Assembly (NCBI GenBank): GCA_016630955.3
Contig: CM049986.1
Location: 2,046,001 to 2,110,000 of the forward strand
Origin: Didymella arachidicola
Taxonomy: Eukaryota; Ascomycota; Dothideomycetes; Pleosporales; Didymellaceae
Reading direction: 5' to 3'
Length of the DNA: 64,000 nucleotides
Shown here: positions 1-9,407 of the stretch, in pieces
Layout: each line of letters starts with the position of its first letter
How positions within the stretch are numbered: position 1 is the stretch's first letter
Translations under genes and position numbers: made by a program
The notes under the pieces: model-generated
Databases searched by the model: none
What the model saw: the letters and a program-made list of their open reading frames with translations, nothing else
Told to the model about the DNA's origin: nothing

Positions 1-892
1 TCCTCGGTTCCTTCAGCAGCTCAGGGTGGTGGAAGCAGTCGCCCGCCAGGAGGACGAATGTGTCGTCTCCAGAACCTGTTGAGGTTCGAACAAGCATCAT
101 CTGATGCCCTGCGGAATAGCCGGGCGCGTCGATAAGGTAAGCTGAGCCGTCCCCAAAAACATCAAACGCGCGGTCAAATGACCCAAGGCCTATCCATTCA
201 GCCTTTCTCAGAGCAACAGCATTGTAGAGTCCCTTCAGGAGGCCCTCCATCGCCTTCCCAGCTCTCTTGTCCTTGGCTTCCTTCAGAAGCTCATCTGGCA
301 CAAAGGCCTCGAAGATCTGCCTGCTCCCATCTGTTGGTAGCGTCTCGCTCAACGTCGGCGCATCATCATCCACGGGATACCCAGGCCGAGCGTAGGTGCA
401 GCATGTAGGTCCTACCCACAGTTCTGCGTTCCCAAAGCCAGCTTTTGCGCCATCACCAACGTGATCGAAGTGCATGTGCGAGAAGATGACGGCCTTGACT
501 TTCTCCGGTTGCTGCTCTGGTGATCCGTACTCTTGCAATATCTCCGCTGGCGACTTTGGCTCGCAGTCAAATTGAGGGAGTACGTCCTTGACGATGGTGG
601 GAGGGAGGTTCTCCAGATCTTTGCGAATGCCTAGATTGAAGAGGTATTTGTCTCCCGTGGCGGTGTGCTCGATCAGGAAGACGTAGTCCGGAGCATAGAA
701 CTTCTTCGGCCTGTCATCTTTCTGACCGCTGTCCTTCGGGTCTATCGGTTTGTCTGGTCCAGGCAGAAGTGCCATGTCTGTGGGTATGGCAAGCCCACCG
801 GCTTGGATGAGATGGACCTTGCACGTTGCTGATCCAGATGGAATTGGATGCCACGGCAGATCCGGGGGACGTGAATCGAAGGAAACGGACAT
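1..892 (-). CDS. Metallo-beta-lactamase-fold hydrolase, 3' part cut by the window edge
   Basis: A single open frame runs from ATG at 892 (upstream in-frame TGA close by) to the first base of the window, so about 297 N-terminal residues are visible and the C-terminus is missing. It contains the metal-binding motif HMHFDH, then GYSAGH and an AGDCFHH segment. These are the ordered His/Asp ligands of the metallo-beta-lactamase superfamily. The overall layout resembles fungal proteins related to N-acyl-homoserine-lactone lactonases (family knowledge). No signal peptide is visible, so a cytosolic enzyme is likely. The substrate cannot be inferred: lactonase, glyoxalase II-like and arylsulfatase-like activities share this fold. 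No intron is needed in the visible part. A short stretch of its 3' region is repeated near 1051-1078. Confidence 0.85.
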   Translation of the reverse strand, partial: MSVSFDSRPPDLPWHPIPSGSATCKVHLIQAGGLAIPTDMALLPGPDKPIDPKDSGQKDDRPKKFYAPDYVFLIEHTATGDKYLFNLGIRKDLENLPPTIVKDVLPQFDCEPKSPAEILQEYGSPEQQPEKVKAVIFSHMHFDHVGDGAKAGFGNAELWVGPTCCTYARPGYPVDDDAPTLSETLPTDGSRQIFEAFVPDELLKEAKDKRAGKAMEGLLKGLYNAVALRKAEWIGLGSFDRAFDVFGDGSAYLIDAPGYSAGHQMMLVRTSTGSGDDTFVLLAGDCFHHPELLKEPR

Positions 893-1050
893 TCTCTGGT
901 TGATAGTTTTGGGAGGACCGCATCCTCATGTTCGTTGAAGGTCGCTCCACTAGTCTCAATGACGTCACATCTTGTTTCCTGAGATGGTTGGAAATGAATG
1001 TTTGGGCTTGGACAAGTCAATTCCCTACTACACCTATCATCACAGCGGTC

Positions 1051-1078
1051 CTCCTCGGTTCCTTCAACAGCTCATGGT
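1051..1078 (-). repeat. Short duplicated fragment of the neighbouring hydrolase gene
   Basis: Positions 1051-1078 match positions 1-28 at 26 of 28 bases. In the minus-strand reading both encode the same peptide (ELLKEPR). At 1-28 this is inside the metallo-beta-lactamase gene. At 1051-1078 it lies outside any frame that continues the enzyme. It looks like a small partial duplication left upstream of the gene. The full extent cannot be judged because the parent gene runs off the window. Confidence 0.5.
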
Positions 1079-1088
1079 GCTGTTTCTC

Positions 1089-1559
1089 TCACTCACCACC
1101 TTTCTTCTCCTTGAGGGCCTCTTCCCAGTCGTACCTCATCTCCTTGGAGGCCTCTTCACGGTCGTGCCTCACCTCCTTGAGGGCCTCCTCGTGGTCCGCT
1201 GCAATTGCGCGAACAGCAGCATCGTGCTCGGTCTTCTTCCGCAGGGCTTCCCGCAGCGACCGATTCTCATTCTCAAGGAACTTGAGAGTCCCGGAAATCT
1301 GCTCATTGAGCATTTCAGGGACGTCATACTGCAGTATCAGTGACTGCAGGTTCGTCAGCCGAGTGCTGTCTCTCTCGGGCTCACCGTCTGTCTTCTCAAA
1401 TCGCTGACTGCTCTCAGCAACGTCCTCCAGCTTCCTCTCTTGACTTGGGTCAAGCGCCTCCTGGTGGCTCGCTTCATTGGTGCGAATAGCACCACTCTGC
1501 TCTTGCTCGGCTTCGCCGAGAGCCTCTTCATTGTTCAGAGCATCCGTCTCGCCTGGCAT
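1089..1559 (-). CDS. Hypothetical coiled-coil protein, possibly one exon of a longer gene
   Basis: This is an open frame of 156 residues, very rich in Glu, Lys, Arg and Ala. Its C-terminal half is a clear heptad-type helix with several copies of a DxEEALKE-like unit. I do not recognise a family. The ATG at 1559 sits directly after a plausible branch point and acceptor (TGCTAAC then CCAG), and a GTGAGT donor overlaps the stop codon. The true gene may therefore have an upstream exon around 1611-1735 and a downstream exon. I could not join them in a consistent phase. It belongs to a block of three coiled-coil genes of unknown role (1.1-5.8 kb). Confidence 0.45.
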   Translation of the reverse strand: MPGETDALNNEEALGEAEQEQSGAIRTNEASHQEALDPSQERKLEDVAESSQRFEKTDGEPERDSTRLTNLQSLILQYDVPEMLNEQISGTLKFLENENRSLREALRKKTEHDAAVRAIAADHEEALKEVRHDREEASKEMRYDWEEALKEKKGGE

Positions 1560-1963
1560 ATGTTAGCACTTCAATTTCAATACGGAGTCAAACTAACTCT
1601 GCTGTGTCTATCCATAGGTCGCCATGACCGAGTTGAGATGCGCCGCAGTTTCCTCCAACGCTCGGAAGTCGGTCTCTGAGATTGGGCCGTCGCCATCTCT
1701 GTCGTCGTCATCAGAGGCAGCGCATGCTCGCTGCCACATGGCCACATGCATTGGAGTGCGCAAAGTAGGACGCCTCGGCATTGTGGTGGTGTGGTGACAA
1801 GTCAGTCCGCCAGCTTAGCAGTTGGCATATTCAACGTGCTAGACCATATTCGAGCTCACCCTCACCCGCACCTGCCCCACCCGCTAGGGCAACAATGCAC
1901 ATGGTCTGTGGAAAGAAGTTTCTGCCGTCTTCTTTCCTCTCTGACTGCGACATCACTTCTACA

Positions 1964-2509
1964 ATGTCGGCACGTCAGGGTTTGCGCCCTGCAGATGGGC
2001 AGGCTACTGAGGGCAGTGGGTACACCTCTGAAGGTGAGCTAACGAGTCCAGCCGCCGCTGAGTCCACACTCGAGAGCGGCGAGATGCAGGGTGGAGATTC
2101 CCACAACGAGCGGGTCGATCAGAGTACTCCTGGTAACAGGAACTGGGAAGCTGAGGCTGTTGTGGCAGCGGTGGAAGAAGAAGCTTGGCGGCGCCGAGAG
2201 AACCGTGACAAGGCTCTCAATGAGCAGGCTGAGAAGCTCTTGAAAGGCTCAGCATTGTACATGCAGGTGAGGTCCAGACCAGACTGGGCAACGTTGTCCA
2301 CTAAGGTAAAGAGCAACGTGGCATTACTTGAGAAGATGGCCCGACAGTTCCGTGATGAAGTCAAGCAGGCCAACAAGGCGAGGGAGGAGAGCCGGCGAAA
2401 GCGTGAGCAGAATCCGCGGGCTTATAGCCGCGAAGTGTTCTTGAAAAGGAACCGAAAGATTCGAGAGAAAGCTGCCAGAGATCTGATGCAGCTGGTAAAC
2501 CTGTCTTAG
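1964..2509 (+). CDS. Hypothetical basic coiled-coil protein
   Basis: The ATG at 1964 has a good fungal context (ACAATG) and opens a 181-residue frame. The same frame is open further upstream, but that part is low in protein-like character. The N-terminal third is acidic and Ser/Gly/Thr-rich. From about residue 60 the sequence is a charged helix (AVVAAVEEEAWRRRENRDKA), followed by a Lys/Arg-rich helical end. No known domain is seen. A nuclear or cytoskeletal protein is possible but not shown. It faces the coiled-coil genes on the minus strand and may share their function or ancestry, which is inference only. Confidence 0.5.
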   Translation: MSARQGLRPADGQATEGSGYTSEGELTSPAAAESTLESGEMQGGDSHNERVDQSTPGNRNWEAEAVVAAVEEEAWRRRENRDKALNEQAEKLLKGSALYMQVRSRPDWATLSTKVKSNVALLEKMARQFRDEVKQANKAREESRRKREQNPRAYSREVFLKRNRKIREKAARDLMQLVNLS

Positions 2510-2831
2510 GAGTGACTCGGTAGTGGCGAGAAGAAACCAGGATATACAAGAAAACACCATGGATAAGCACAGTTCTGCATCTGCGAGTGACAGTGTGATG
2601 TCGAGCATATATGGTGTCGGCGAAGTCACGCATATAGCAGTGTTACTATCTACAAGAAGAGGGCTGACGAGACACAGTATCGTGAGCCTGCCTCCAGGGC
2701 TTACTAGCAGGTGTTCTGGAGCCATTTAGCGTGCTGAGTGGAAAGACGCATATCATCCAATGACTGAGCTCGACATGCTGCTTCCTCACGTTCACAGATA
2801 AGACAGTTAGAATTAGCGGATTCATTGCATT

Positions 2832-5712
2832 TCATCTACAGTTCCCGCTACTCACCACATCCAACAAAGCAGTCGCTTCACAAAGCTGCTCCTCATAAGC
2901 CTCAATTAGCGCATTCTTCTCCACAAGTCCCTCCTCGAGGGTTTCAATGTGCTTCTCAGCGAGCTGCAGTCTTGCCTTGAATTCCTCCAGCTCAAGCCGG
3001 ACTTGTCTGGCGCCAACCTGCTCATCGTAATCACTCATGCGCTTGAATACATCGAGAGCAGCACTACTCGACTCTGCCTGGATCCTCTTCTTCTCATCCA
3101 AGTTTTTGAAATGCTGCTTCATCTTACTGTGCAGGTCGCGCAGAGCCTGCTCATATTTCTCTTCGTCGAGCCTGATGCGTGCATGAAGCGCTTGGAAGCG
3201 CTGCTCCAGGAAGTCTGCAAGTCTCACGTCATTTGCCGACATGTCACCCTCACGAGGAATTGGCCATGGCTCAATAGCCACGCCCATCTTCTCGAAAAAA
3301 ATCACTGATGGCTGTGCGGGTGCACAGCGTTACCTGTTGACTTCCACAGTCCGCCATCTGCGCCATCGAGATCTCAGGCGGACACTGCTTAGCAGTCAAG
3401 CCAAACGATCCCCATGTGAAGCTCTTCACTTCATCGACAAACGTCTTTCGCAGATTCTCAAACTCCAGCTGTATGGCTGTAGTCTTCGCGGCTTGCCCCA
3501 TCTCGCGAACCTCCGCGATGCTCTTCTTCATCAATTCTCTCTCCTGCACGAGATTTGTCATCATCAAGTCTCTCTCCCATGCAAGAGTCGACTCCACAGA
3601 GGCTCTCTCTGCCTCGAGGGTCGTTTTCATCGATTTGCGGTCTGCTTCAGCATCCCTCTTCTCGGCTTGCAGACGCAAGTTGGCATCCGTCGTCTTTCTG
3701 AGATCGTCCCTGAGACTCTCAGACTTCGCCTGCTCCCTCTCATTAGCCAGCTGACTGCTGGCCAGTTCGTTCTGCAGAATCTGGGCCTTCTCCTTCTCGG
3801 CACCCAGCTCCTGTCTTGATCTGTCGGCCTCGTTCTGCAGCTTCTGCTCCAGCTGCAAGGTCTCCTCTCTTGACACCTCGAGGTCGCTACCCGCCATGGT
3901 CAGTGCCTTCTCCCTGGTCGCCAGATATTCCCGACACTGCGAAAGCTGTGTCTGGAGCTCAGCAGACTTGACCTCTAGATCGTCGAACCTGTCAACAAGC
4001 GCGACGTACTTCTTGTTCTCAACATCGAGGTCTTGCTCACACAGCGAAAGCTTTGCGGCAAGATCATCAGCTTTGTCGTCCAGAGCTTCGACCTCCACAG
4101 CAAGCTCGGCGGCGTTCTGCTCTTCAGCATCAAGCTTCTCGGTGAGCTCAGTAACATTCTTCTTCTCGGTCACCAGGTCATCCTGGCACCGCAAAAGCTG
4201 CGCCTCGACATCGGAGACCTTGCTCTTCTCGATGGCCAGGTCCCCCTGGCACTTCAAGAGCTTTCCCTCAACTCCAGAGGTTTTGATAGCCTCAGCACCC
4301 AAGCTCTGGCCAAGCTCGATGACTTTGCCCTGTTCAGTAGCCAGTGTATTCTGACAACGCGTCAGCTGCACTTCAAGCCCAGAAGCTTTGCTCTTCTAAG
4401 AGCGCAGGTTCTGTTCAAGCTGAGTGGCGGCCTCCGCTTTCACATCAAAGGCTTGCTGGAGCTGCGCCAGCTGCACCTCAAGCCCAGAGGTCTTGCTCTT
4501 CTCAGATTGTAGGTCTTCGTCAAGTTGTCTGAGTTTAGACTCCTCGCCCTGCATCTGGAGTTGGTGTCCCGACTTGAGAGACTCGATCTGGCGCTGGAGC
4601 GCAGTAATGTCAGCGTTGAGCTCGCCGTGGATCCGGTCCGCGTCAGACACCGTCACCTGTATTTGCAGCTGATGTCCAGACTCCTGGTCCTTGATCTGCT
4701 TCTCAAGCTCAGTGACCCTGTTCTCTAGCTGCTCCTTGATGTGCTGCAGTTCTGTGTTCTTCTGCATCTGCTGCGCGTGCTCCTCAGTCTTCGCACTTAG
4801 TTTCCCACTGAGCTCGTTCAACTCAGTCTCCTTCTCTTTCAGTTGCGCGGAGTGCGTGTCGACTGAAGTGCTGAGGATTGCCTCAGTCTTCTGCAGCTCG
4901 TCAATCTTCGTCTGTAGCTCCTGCTTGTGCGCAGCCTCCACCTCCATCATCTCCATAAGTTTTACCTCAGCTTGACGAAGCTCGGCCTCTTTTTCTTGCA
5001 GGCTCTTATGGTGTCCGGACTTCGTCTCGGTGAGCTTGGCCTCAGCTTGTTGCAGCTCATTCGTTCTCTTCTGCAGCTCCTGCTTGTAAGCAGTCTTCGT
5101 CTCGTCAAGTTTTACCTGAACTTGTCGCAGCTCAGTTTCCTTCTTTTGCAGCCTCTGATGGTGTTCAATCTTCATCACGTCAAGTCGACTCTTGGTCTGC
5201 TGCAGTTCGTTCTTCTGTTCCTGCACATCCCGCGCATAGTCTGTTGCCATGGTGCTGAGCTTATCCTCAGCCTGCTACAACTCACTTTGTTTCTTCAGCA
5301 TCTCTTGCTGGTGCCCAGCCTTCGTCTCAGTGAGCTTGGACTCTGCTGCATCTGTCTGTTGCTGCAGTGCCTGCTTGTGAGCAGTCGCCATCTCACCGAG
5401 TTGTTTCTCGGCTTTTCGCAACATCTGCTGCTTAGCCTGCAGCTTCTCCTTCTGCCGCTTCTCCGACGATATCTGCAGGTCGGCGAAAAGCCTCTCAACG
5501 TCTATCCGATCATTAAGGCGGCTGACCTCCGCCCAGCGGTCGATCTGCTGCCTGCATCGCGCAGTCAGATTGCTGTGGCCTGCCACAGCCTTCATGACCT
5601 CCCTCGAGAGGCTTTGCGGCGCATCGCCGCTCGTCATCTCACTATTAGCAGCTTTCACGGATGCTGCTTCGATGATTGAATCACGCTCGTTCAGCAGCCG
5701 CTGGAGCCTCAT
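2832..5712 (-). pseudogene. Large repetitive coiled-coil protein interrupted by in-frame stop codons
   Basis: One minus-strand frame runs from 5712 to 3271 and is broken only by TAG codons at about 5275-5277 and 4396-4398. The remainder (3305 to 2832) follows an apparent 43-46 nt intron near 3288-3333 (CAG/GTAACG donor). The protein is almost pure coiled coil. It has about five tandem 25-residue units (ELRQAEVKL-type) and a 35-residue duplicated unit containing KSKTSGLEVQL and KSKASGLEVQL. At the second stop the repeat partner has GAG (Glu), so this looks like a nonsense change. Both stops could alternatively be removed by tiny in-frame introns: a 42-nt GTGAGT...ACAG over the first and a 48-nt GTGAAA...TTAG over the second. 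A first exon from ATG 5805 and a last exon reaching about 2700 are also possible. No family is recognised; a golgin, kinesin-tail or septal scaffold type is conceivable. Confidence 0.5.
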
Positions 5713-5805
5713 CTTCGTATCTCCTGCGATGCGTTAGCGGAGCTCTACACTGTGCAGCTTGAACTCACATGTTTGGCCGAGAGGGCCGTCGCTTGCGCTT
5801 GCCAT

Positions 5806-7077
5806 CGTGACTGAAACTGTTAGAAGTGTGTTACGGGCGCCAGGGCACACGTACAAGACAGCAGTTGTTGTTGTGTGGACGAAGAAAGTGAGAGCGAGCT
5901 CCCAAACAGCCACCTCTGCCCGTGACTAAGCAAGGACTTCGCCGCCCCACATACGCAGCTGTCTTCACCTTCAGTATTGAATGCAGTGATGATGAGTCGC
6001 AAAGACTATGGAGCTATAACGCATTCTCATCAAATGAGAACAACATAAGCAAGGACATGCTTTGCGGGAGACCTTGATTAACGGGTATTCTGATATGTCC
6101 TGACCAGCTGCTTGGGCGGCGCTGTTCAGACGACGTTTTACCCTTGGCGTGAGGCTTTGCGGGCAATGAGAGCAGTCAGTGTGATGAGAGGTATCAAGAG
6201 CCGTATAGCGGTAAAGATCGACAAGACTAAGCCGAGAACAAGTGTAATCAAGCCATGAGTGGACATGGGCATCCTAGAATCGGAGAGACTACTGAAGCCA
6301 AACTGTCGACTGTGAGCAAATCGACGAGAATCTGGCCATGTTGCACGGCTACGGCGCAGGACTGGGGTTCTTCTACCGCAATTCTGAAGGCTTATCGCGG
6401 GCCGAGGACTGGAAGGTGTATGCGCTGGATCTACGCAGAACGACACTGGATACCTCCCGTATTTCTGGATATGCGGCCGGCATTTGAGGATGGCTTGGTG
6501 CGTTTTACTAAGGAGTGCTTCAACTCGCCCGCGAAGTTCTTCCAACACCTAGACGACGGTCAGCAACACTGGGCGAGTATATTCGGTGATACTTGTAGTC
6601 ACCAGAGCAACTGTAAGCTTGCAAGAGACACGCAGACGACATGTGAAGACCTCCATTTTCACGCAGTAGTCAGCTGACTTCTGCCGCGTTCTTGGCGTTG
6701 TCTCAAGCCAGAGACCAGGCATAGCACTCGTTCCCTAAAACGTGGAGAATTTGAGCATACGAAACGGCTATCTCAGGCTAGCTTTGTAAGCTACGTTCAA
6801 TCGCGTGACTGATGTGATCTCGTAACGACAAGTCTCACTGTACTCAATACACGGTTCGGGAGCTACCAGGAAGGAGATCTATTCAGAAGCCGTGAATATA
6901 TGCGATCAAACGACGGTGTCAGCCAACCGCACTGTGATATGTCAGGACAACGGAACGCCAGCTGTACATGCTTCCCCAAGCCGAAACAAAGGCAGGCCAG
7001 CCTGATCCAAGCGAAGGTGTTTGAATCGACCAACGCGCCCGCACCCAGACTCCAATGTGTAGATCCGTATCGACATT
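5806..7077. other. Gene-poor stretch holding only a gene relic
   Basis: No intact gene is supported here. A minus-strand frame at 6138-6548 has no ATG start and overlaps the alpha/beta-hydrolase relic on the other strand. The rest shows no codon-like pattern that I trust. Confidence 0.5.
6296..6484 (+). pseudogene. Relic of an alpha/beta hydrolase of the CLD1/ICT1 (ABHD4/5-like) family
   Basis: A 63-codon open stretch between stops encodes ENLAMLHGYGAGLGFFYRN and then a DWKVYALDL segment. In ICT1/CLD1-type acyltransferases and cardiolipin deacylases these are the oxyanion-hole HGYGAGLGFF block and the strand leading to LGMGRS (family knowledge). After ALDL the frame degenerates and stops. 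The nucleophile elbow GHSMGG and the catalytic Asp and His are absent. No start codon fits. This is a decayed fragment of a lipase/acyltransferase gene, not a working enzyme. Neither its parent gene nor an intact copy is in this window. Confidence 0.7.
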
Positions 7078-8742
7078 CTATGCGCCGTACTCTTTGTTCG
7101 ACTCGAGCTTGTAGTTCTCCTCGTGCAACCCCTTGAGGGCAATCTCGCCGTCCGCGGTGAGATCTGGTCTGCCGACGGGTGTGACTGCGCCGGTGAAGAA
7201 CCGCGGTTGCCACTCCTTGTTGGCCTCCTTGCGCTCTGCCGCCTTCTGTCGCTGCTTCTCCTCAATCTCGGTCTTGAGCGTTGTTGCCTGGTTGTACTGT
7301 CGCTCAACGATGGCGTTAGTGACGCCTTCCCAGAACTTGAGGGATTCGTTCGGGAGCTGCTCCTCCATGGGCGGAATGACCTTAGGAACGGGGAAGAGCG
7401 GGTTGAGGTCGATGATCAGGTGCTTCTCCTGCAAGGTGTCAGTGCGCCGCTGTGGCCGCCAGACTCAGACTTACAGATGCCTTGTTGAAAGGCTTGTTGC
7501 CGAGGGTGTAGTAGACCTTGTCTGTCCAGGCACCCTCGATCCGTGCGAGGACGTCTTTGTCTGAGACGTCCTTGATCTTGATAATGTTATCGTTCTTGGG
7601 ATCGTACTTGAAGATCACGCCCTTGACAATATTCTGGCTGCGGCCGAGCCAGCCCTCCTCCTGGTACTCGAGGATGACCTTGAGCCCGGTCTTGGGACAT
7701 GTAATGTAGCAGGTGTCGGCGACCGAGACGCTGAGAGAGCCTGGCCTGGTGAGCTTCCTGTGCTGGGTTCTGCCTGCTGTGCTTACCTCGCAGGATACCG
7801 CCCAAGTATGCAGCCGGATGTGTGAGCTGATACTCCTCGTTGTCCCTGTTCTTCAGATTGATGAAGATACCCAGGTTGTGTGCTCCAGCGACCACGCGCA
7901 CGCTCGTTCCGGTGAACTTCGCGCTCAGCTGGTCGTATCCCCTCGCGCTGATGCCCTTCTCGGGGCAGTCGATGTAAAAGGCGGAAACGGGAGGGTGGTG
8001 GGAAGTCTGCTCGGTGAGATACGAGACCGTGACAGTCTTGCCGTCGCCGGCCACGCTGTTTGCGCTGCTCGAGGGTGCCGAGTTTGGTGTCTTCAGGGTG
8101 GGGTGCGTGTCTTCGACTTTCCAATTACACTGCGACGATTAGCACAGATAGACAGCATGTTCGAGGCGCATACCCTAAAAAACTCGCCTAGCGTCGAGTT
8201 GTAGGGCTTGCATGGCTTGCCCTTGACATATTTCTGCCCACGTCAGCCCTGCTTTTTCCCCACATCATCGTGCATACCAAGTCCTTTGTGAACCAGAAGC
8301 GCAAGCAGCCTAGCAGACGGCCGAGCTCGTCATCAGAGTCGCCGATGCTGATGAATGTATCTGGCCTGTCCAGGTAGTGCCAGTACTCTGTTGCCCGTCA
8401 GGCTGTGTCCACGACTTTTTTTCTTATAGCAGGACTGACATACCCAGGTTAGGCCGAGGCTCGAGAAGCTGTGCAGGGAGGGAGAAGCGCACGGCAGCGA
8501 GATCGGAGACACCAATGAACCTGCAAGGGGCTCGAGTTAGGAAACGTGTCTCTGCATATTCAGGGTCTATGCTGTAGAACGCACTTTCGCAATATGCCCA
8601 AAAAGGTCTTGAACTTGGAGCTCTCATCCGGTGGCTTCTCTGCGCCTGCGCCGGGCGTCGAGGCGCGCGACGCAGCGTTCGAGGGTGTTGCTGAATTTGT
8701 GGTCGAGCCCGGGCGGGCGTTTTCTGCGGCGAGGTCCGCCAT
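7078..8742 (-). CDS. kes1: Oxysterol-binding protein homologue of the Kes1/Osh4 type
   Basis: This is a lipid-transfer protein that carries sterol, exchanged for phosphatidylinositol 4-phosphate, between membranes. It is a short ORP of 454 residues without PH or ankyrin domains, as in yeast Kes1. Seven exons fit: 8742-8585, 8520-8444, 8387-8278, 8233-8174, 8129-7787, 7740-7475 and 7428-7078, all with GT..AG junctions and matching phases. The family signature EQTSHHPPVSAF is at about residue 175. The lid region (FIGVSDLAAVRFSLPAQLLE, then EYWHYLDRPD) and GEFFRCNW are also clear. The C-terminal helix is Lys/Glu-rich. The N-terminal 35 residues are a low-complexity Ser/Thr/Pro/Ala tail. Start chosen at the ATG with CATCATGG context. 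Confidence 0.95.
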
Positions 8743-9407
8743 GATGTCGGTACGGGTTGTGCACTCAGACGTCTTTGGGTGTCTGCACGAGTCTATGTAT
8801 CAAGAACAGCGGTGATGTCGTTGTGTGGCGGTGCGAGTGCCCTGCAGGTGATCTCGCACTTGGCGGACGCGTGAAGCTCTGACGTAGACGATGCCGATAA
8901 GCCGTTGGTGGGGTAAATCTGGAGAGTCGAATGCAGAGGTTGACGCCCTGCACAGCACAACACGAAGGAGAAGCTACCAAAGCAGTATGCGCAGCAGAGT
9001 TGTATTTATCTAGCGTGTCGTTATCGTGCTCGAGAGCTGAACATGCGCTTGCTGCACGCGAGCCACAGGCAATGAGATGGCCTGCTACAGTTCGTGTTGC
9101 CGTGATTGGATACAGTTTCACCGCCCCACGCTCATCCTTGTCCGTTTCACATTCGTCTGCAAAGACCCCTAGAGTTCGAAGATGCTGCTCTGTATCTTGT
9201 GCCACATGAGGAGGGTATGAGCCGCGAAGAATGTGAGTTTGCAGTCGCTGCCGTAGTCATGCGACAAGCACCATGCATGCCTCTGAAGCCCCTGTGTCGA
9301 AAAGAACTCCTGCAAAATGATCGCCAAAGTGCATGCACATGACCCACAACCTGTTAAACGCCATCCACACGAGATGCAAATGCCGATTCATGACTTCGTC
9401 CCATGGC
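8743..9407. other. Intergenic region upstream of the oxysterol-binding protein gene
   Basis: Both neighbours are on the minus strand, so this holds the promoter of the Kes1-like gene and the 3' end of palB. Small frames (8765-9205 minus, 8931-9209 plus) overlap each other, resemble no family and lack splice support. No RNA gene is seen. Confidence 0.5.

Noticed and set aside
1781..1963. N-terminal extension of the 1964-2509 gene
   Set aside because: The frame is open back to 1781, but the extra residues are Ser/Pro/Cys-rich without conservation, and ATG 1964 has the better context.
6138..6548. 136-residue minus-strand frame with a hydrophobic C-terminus
   Set aside because: It has no ATG start and lies antisense to the alpha/beta-hydrolase relic, whose family motif is specific. 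The frame is best explained as its shadow.
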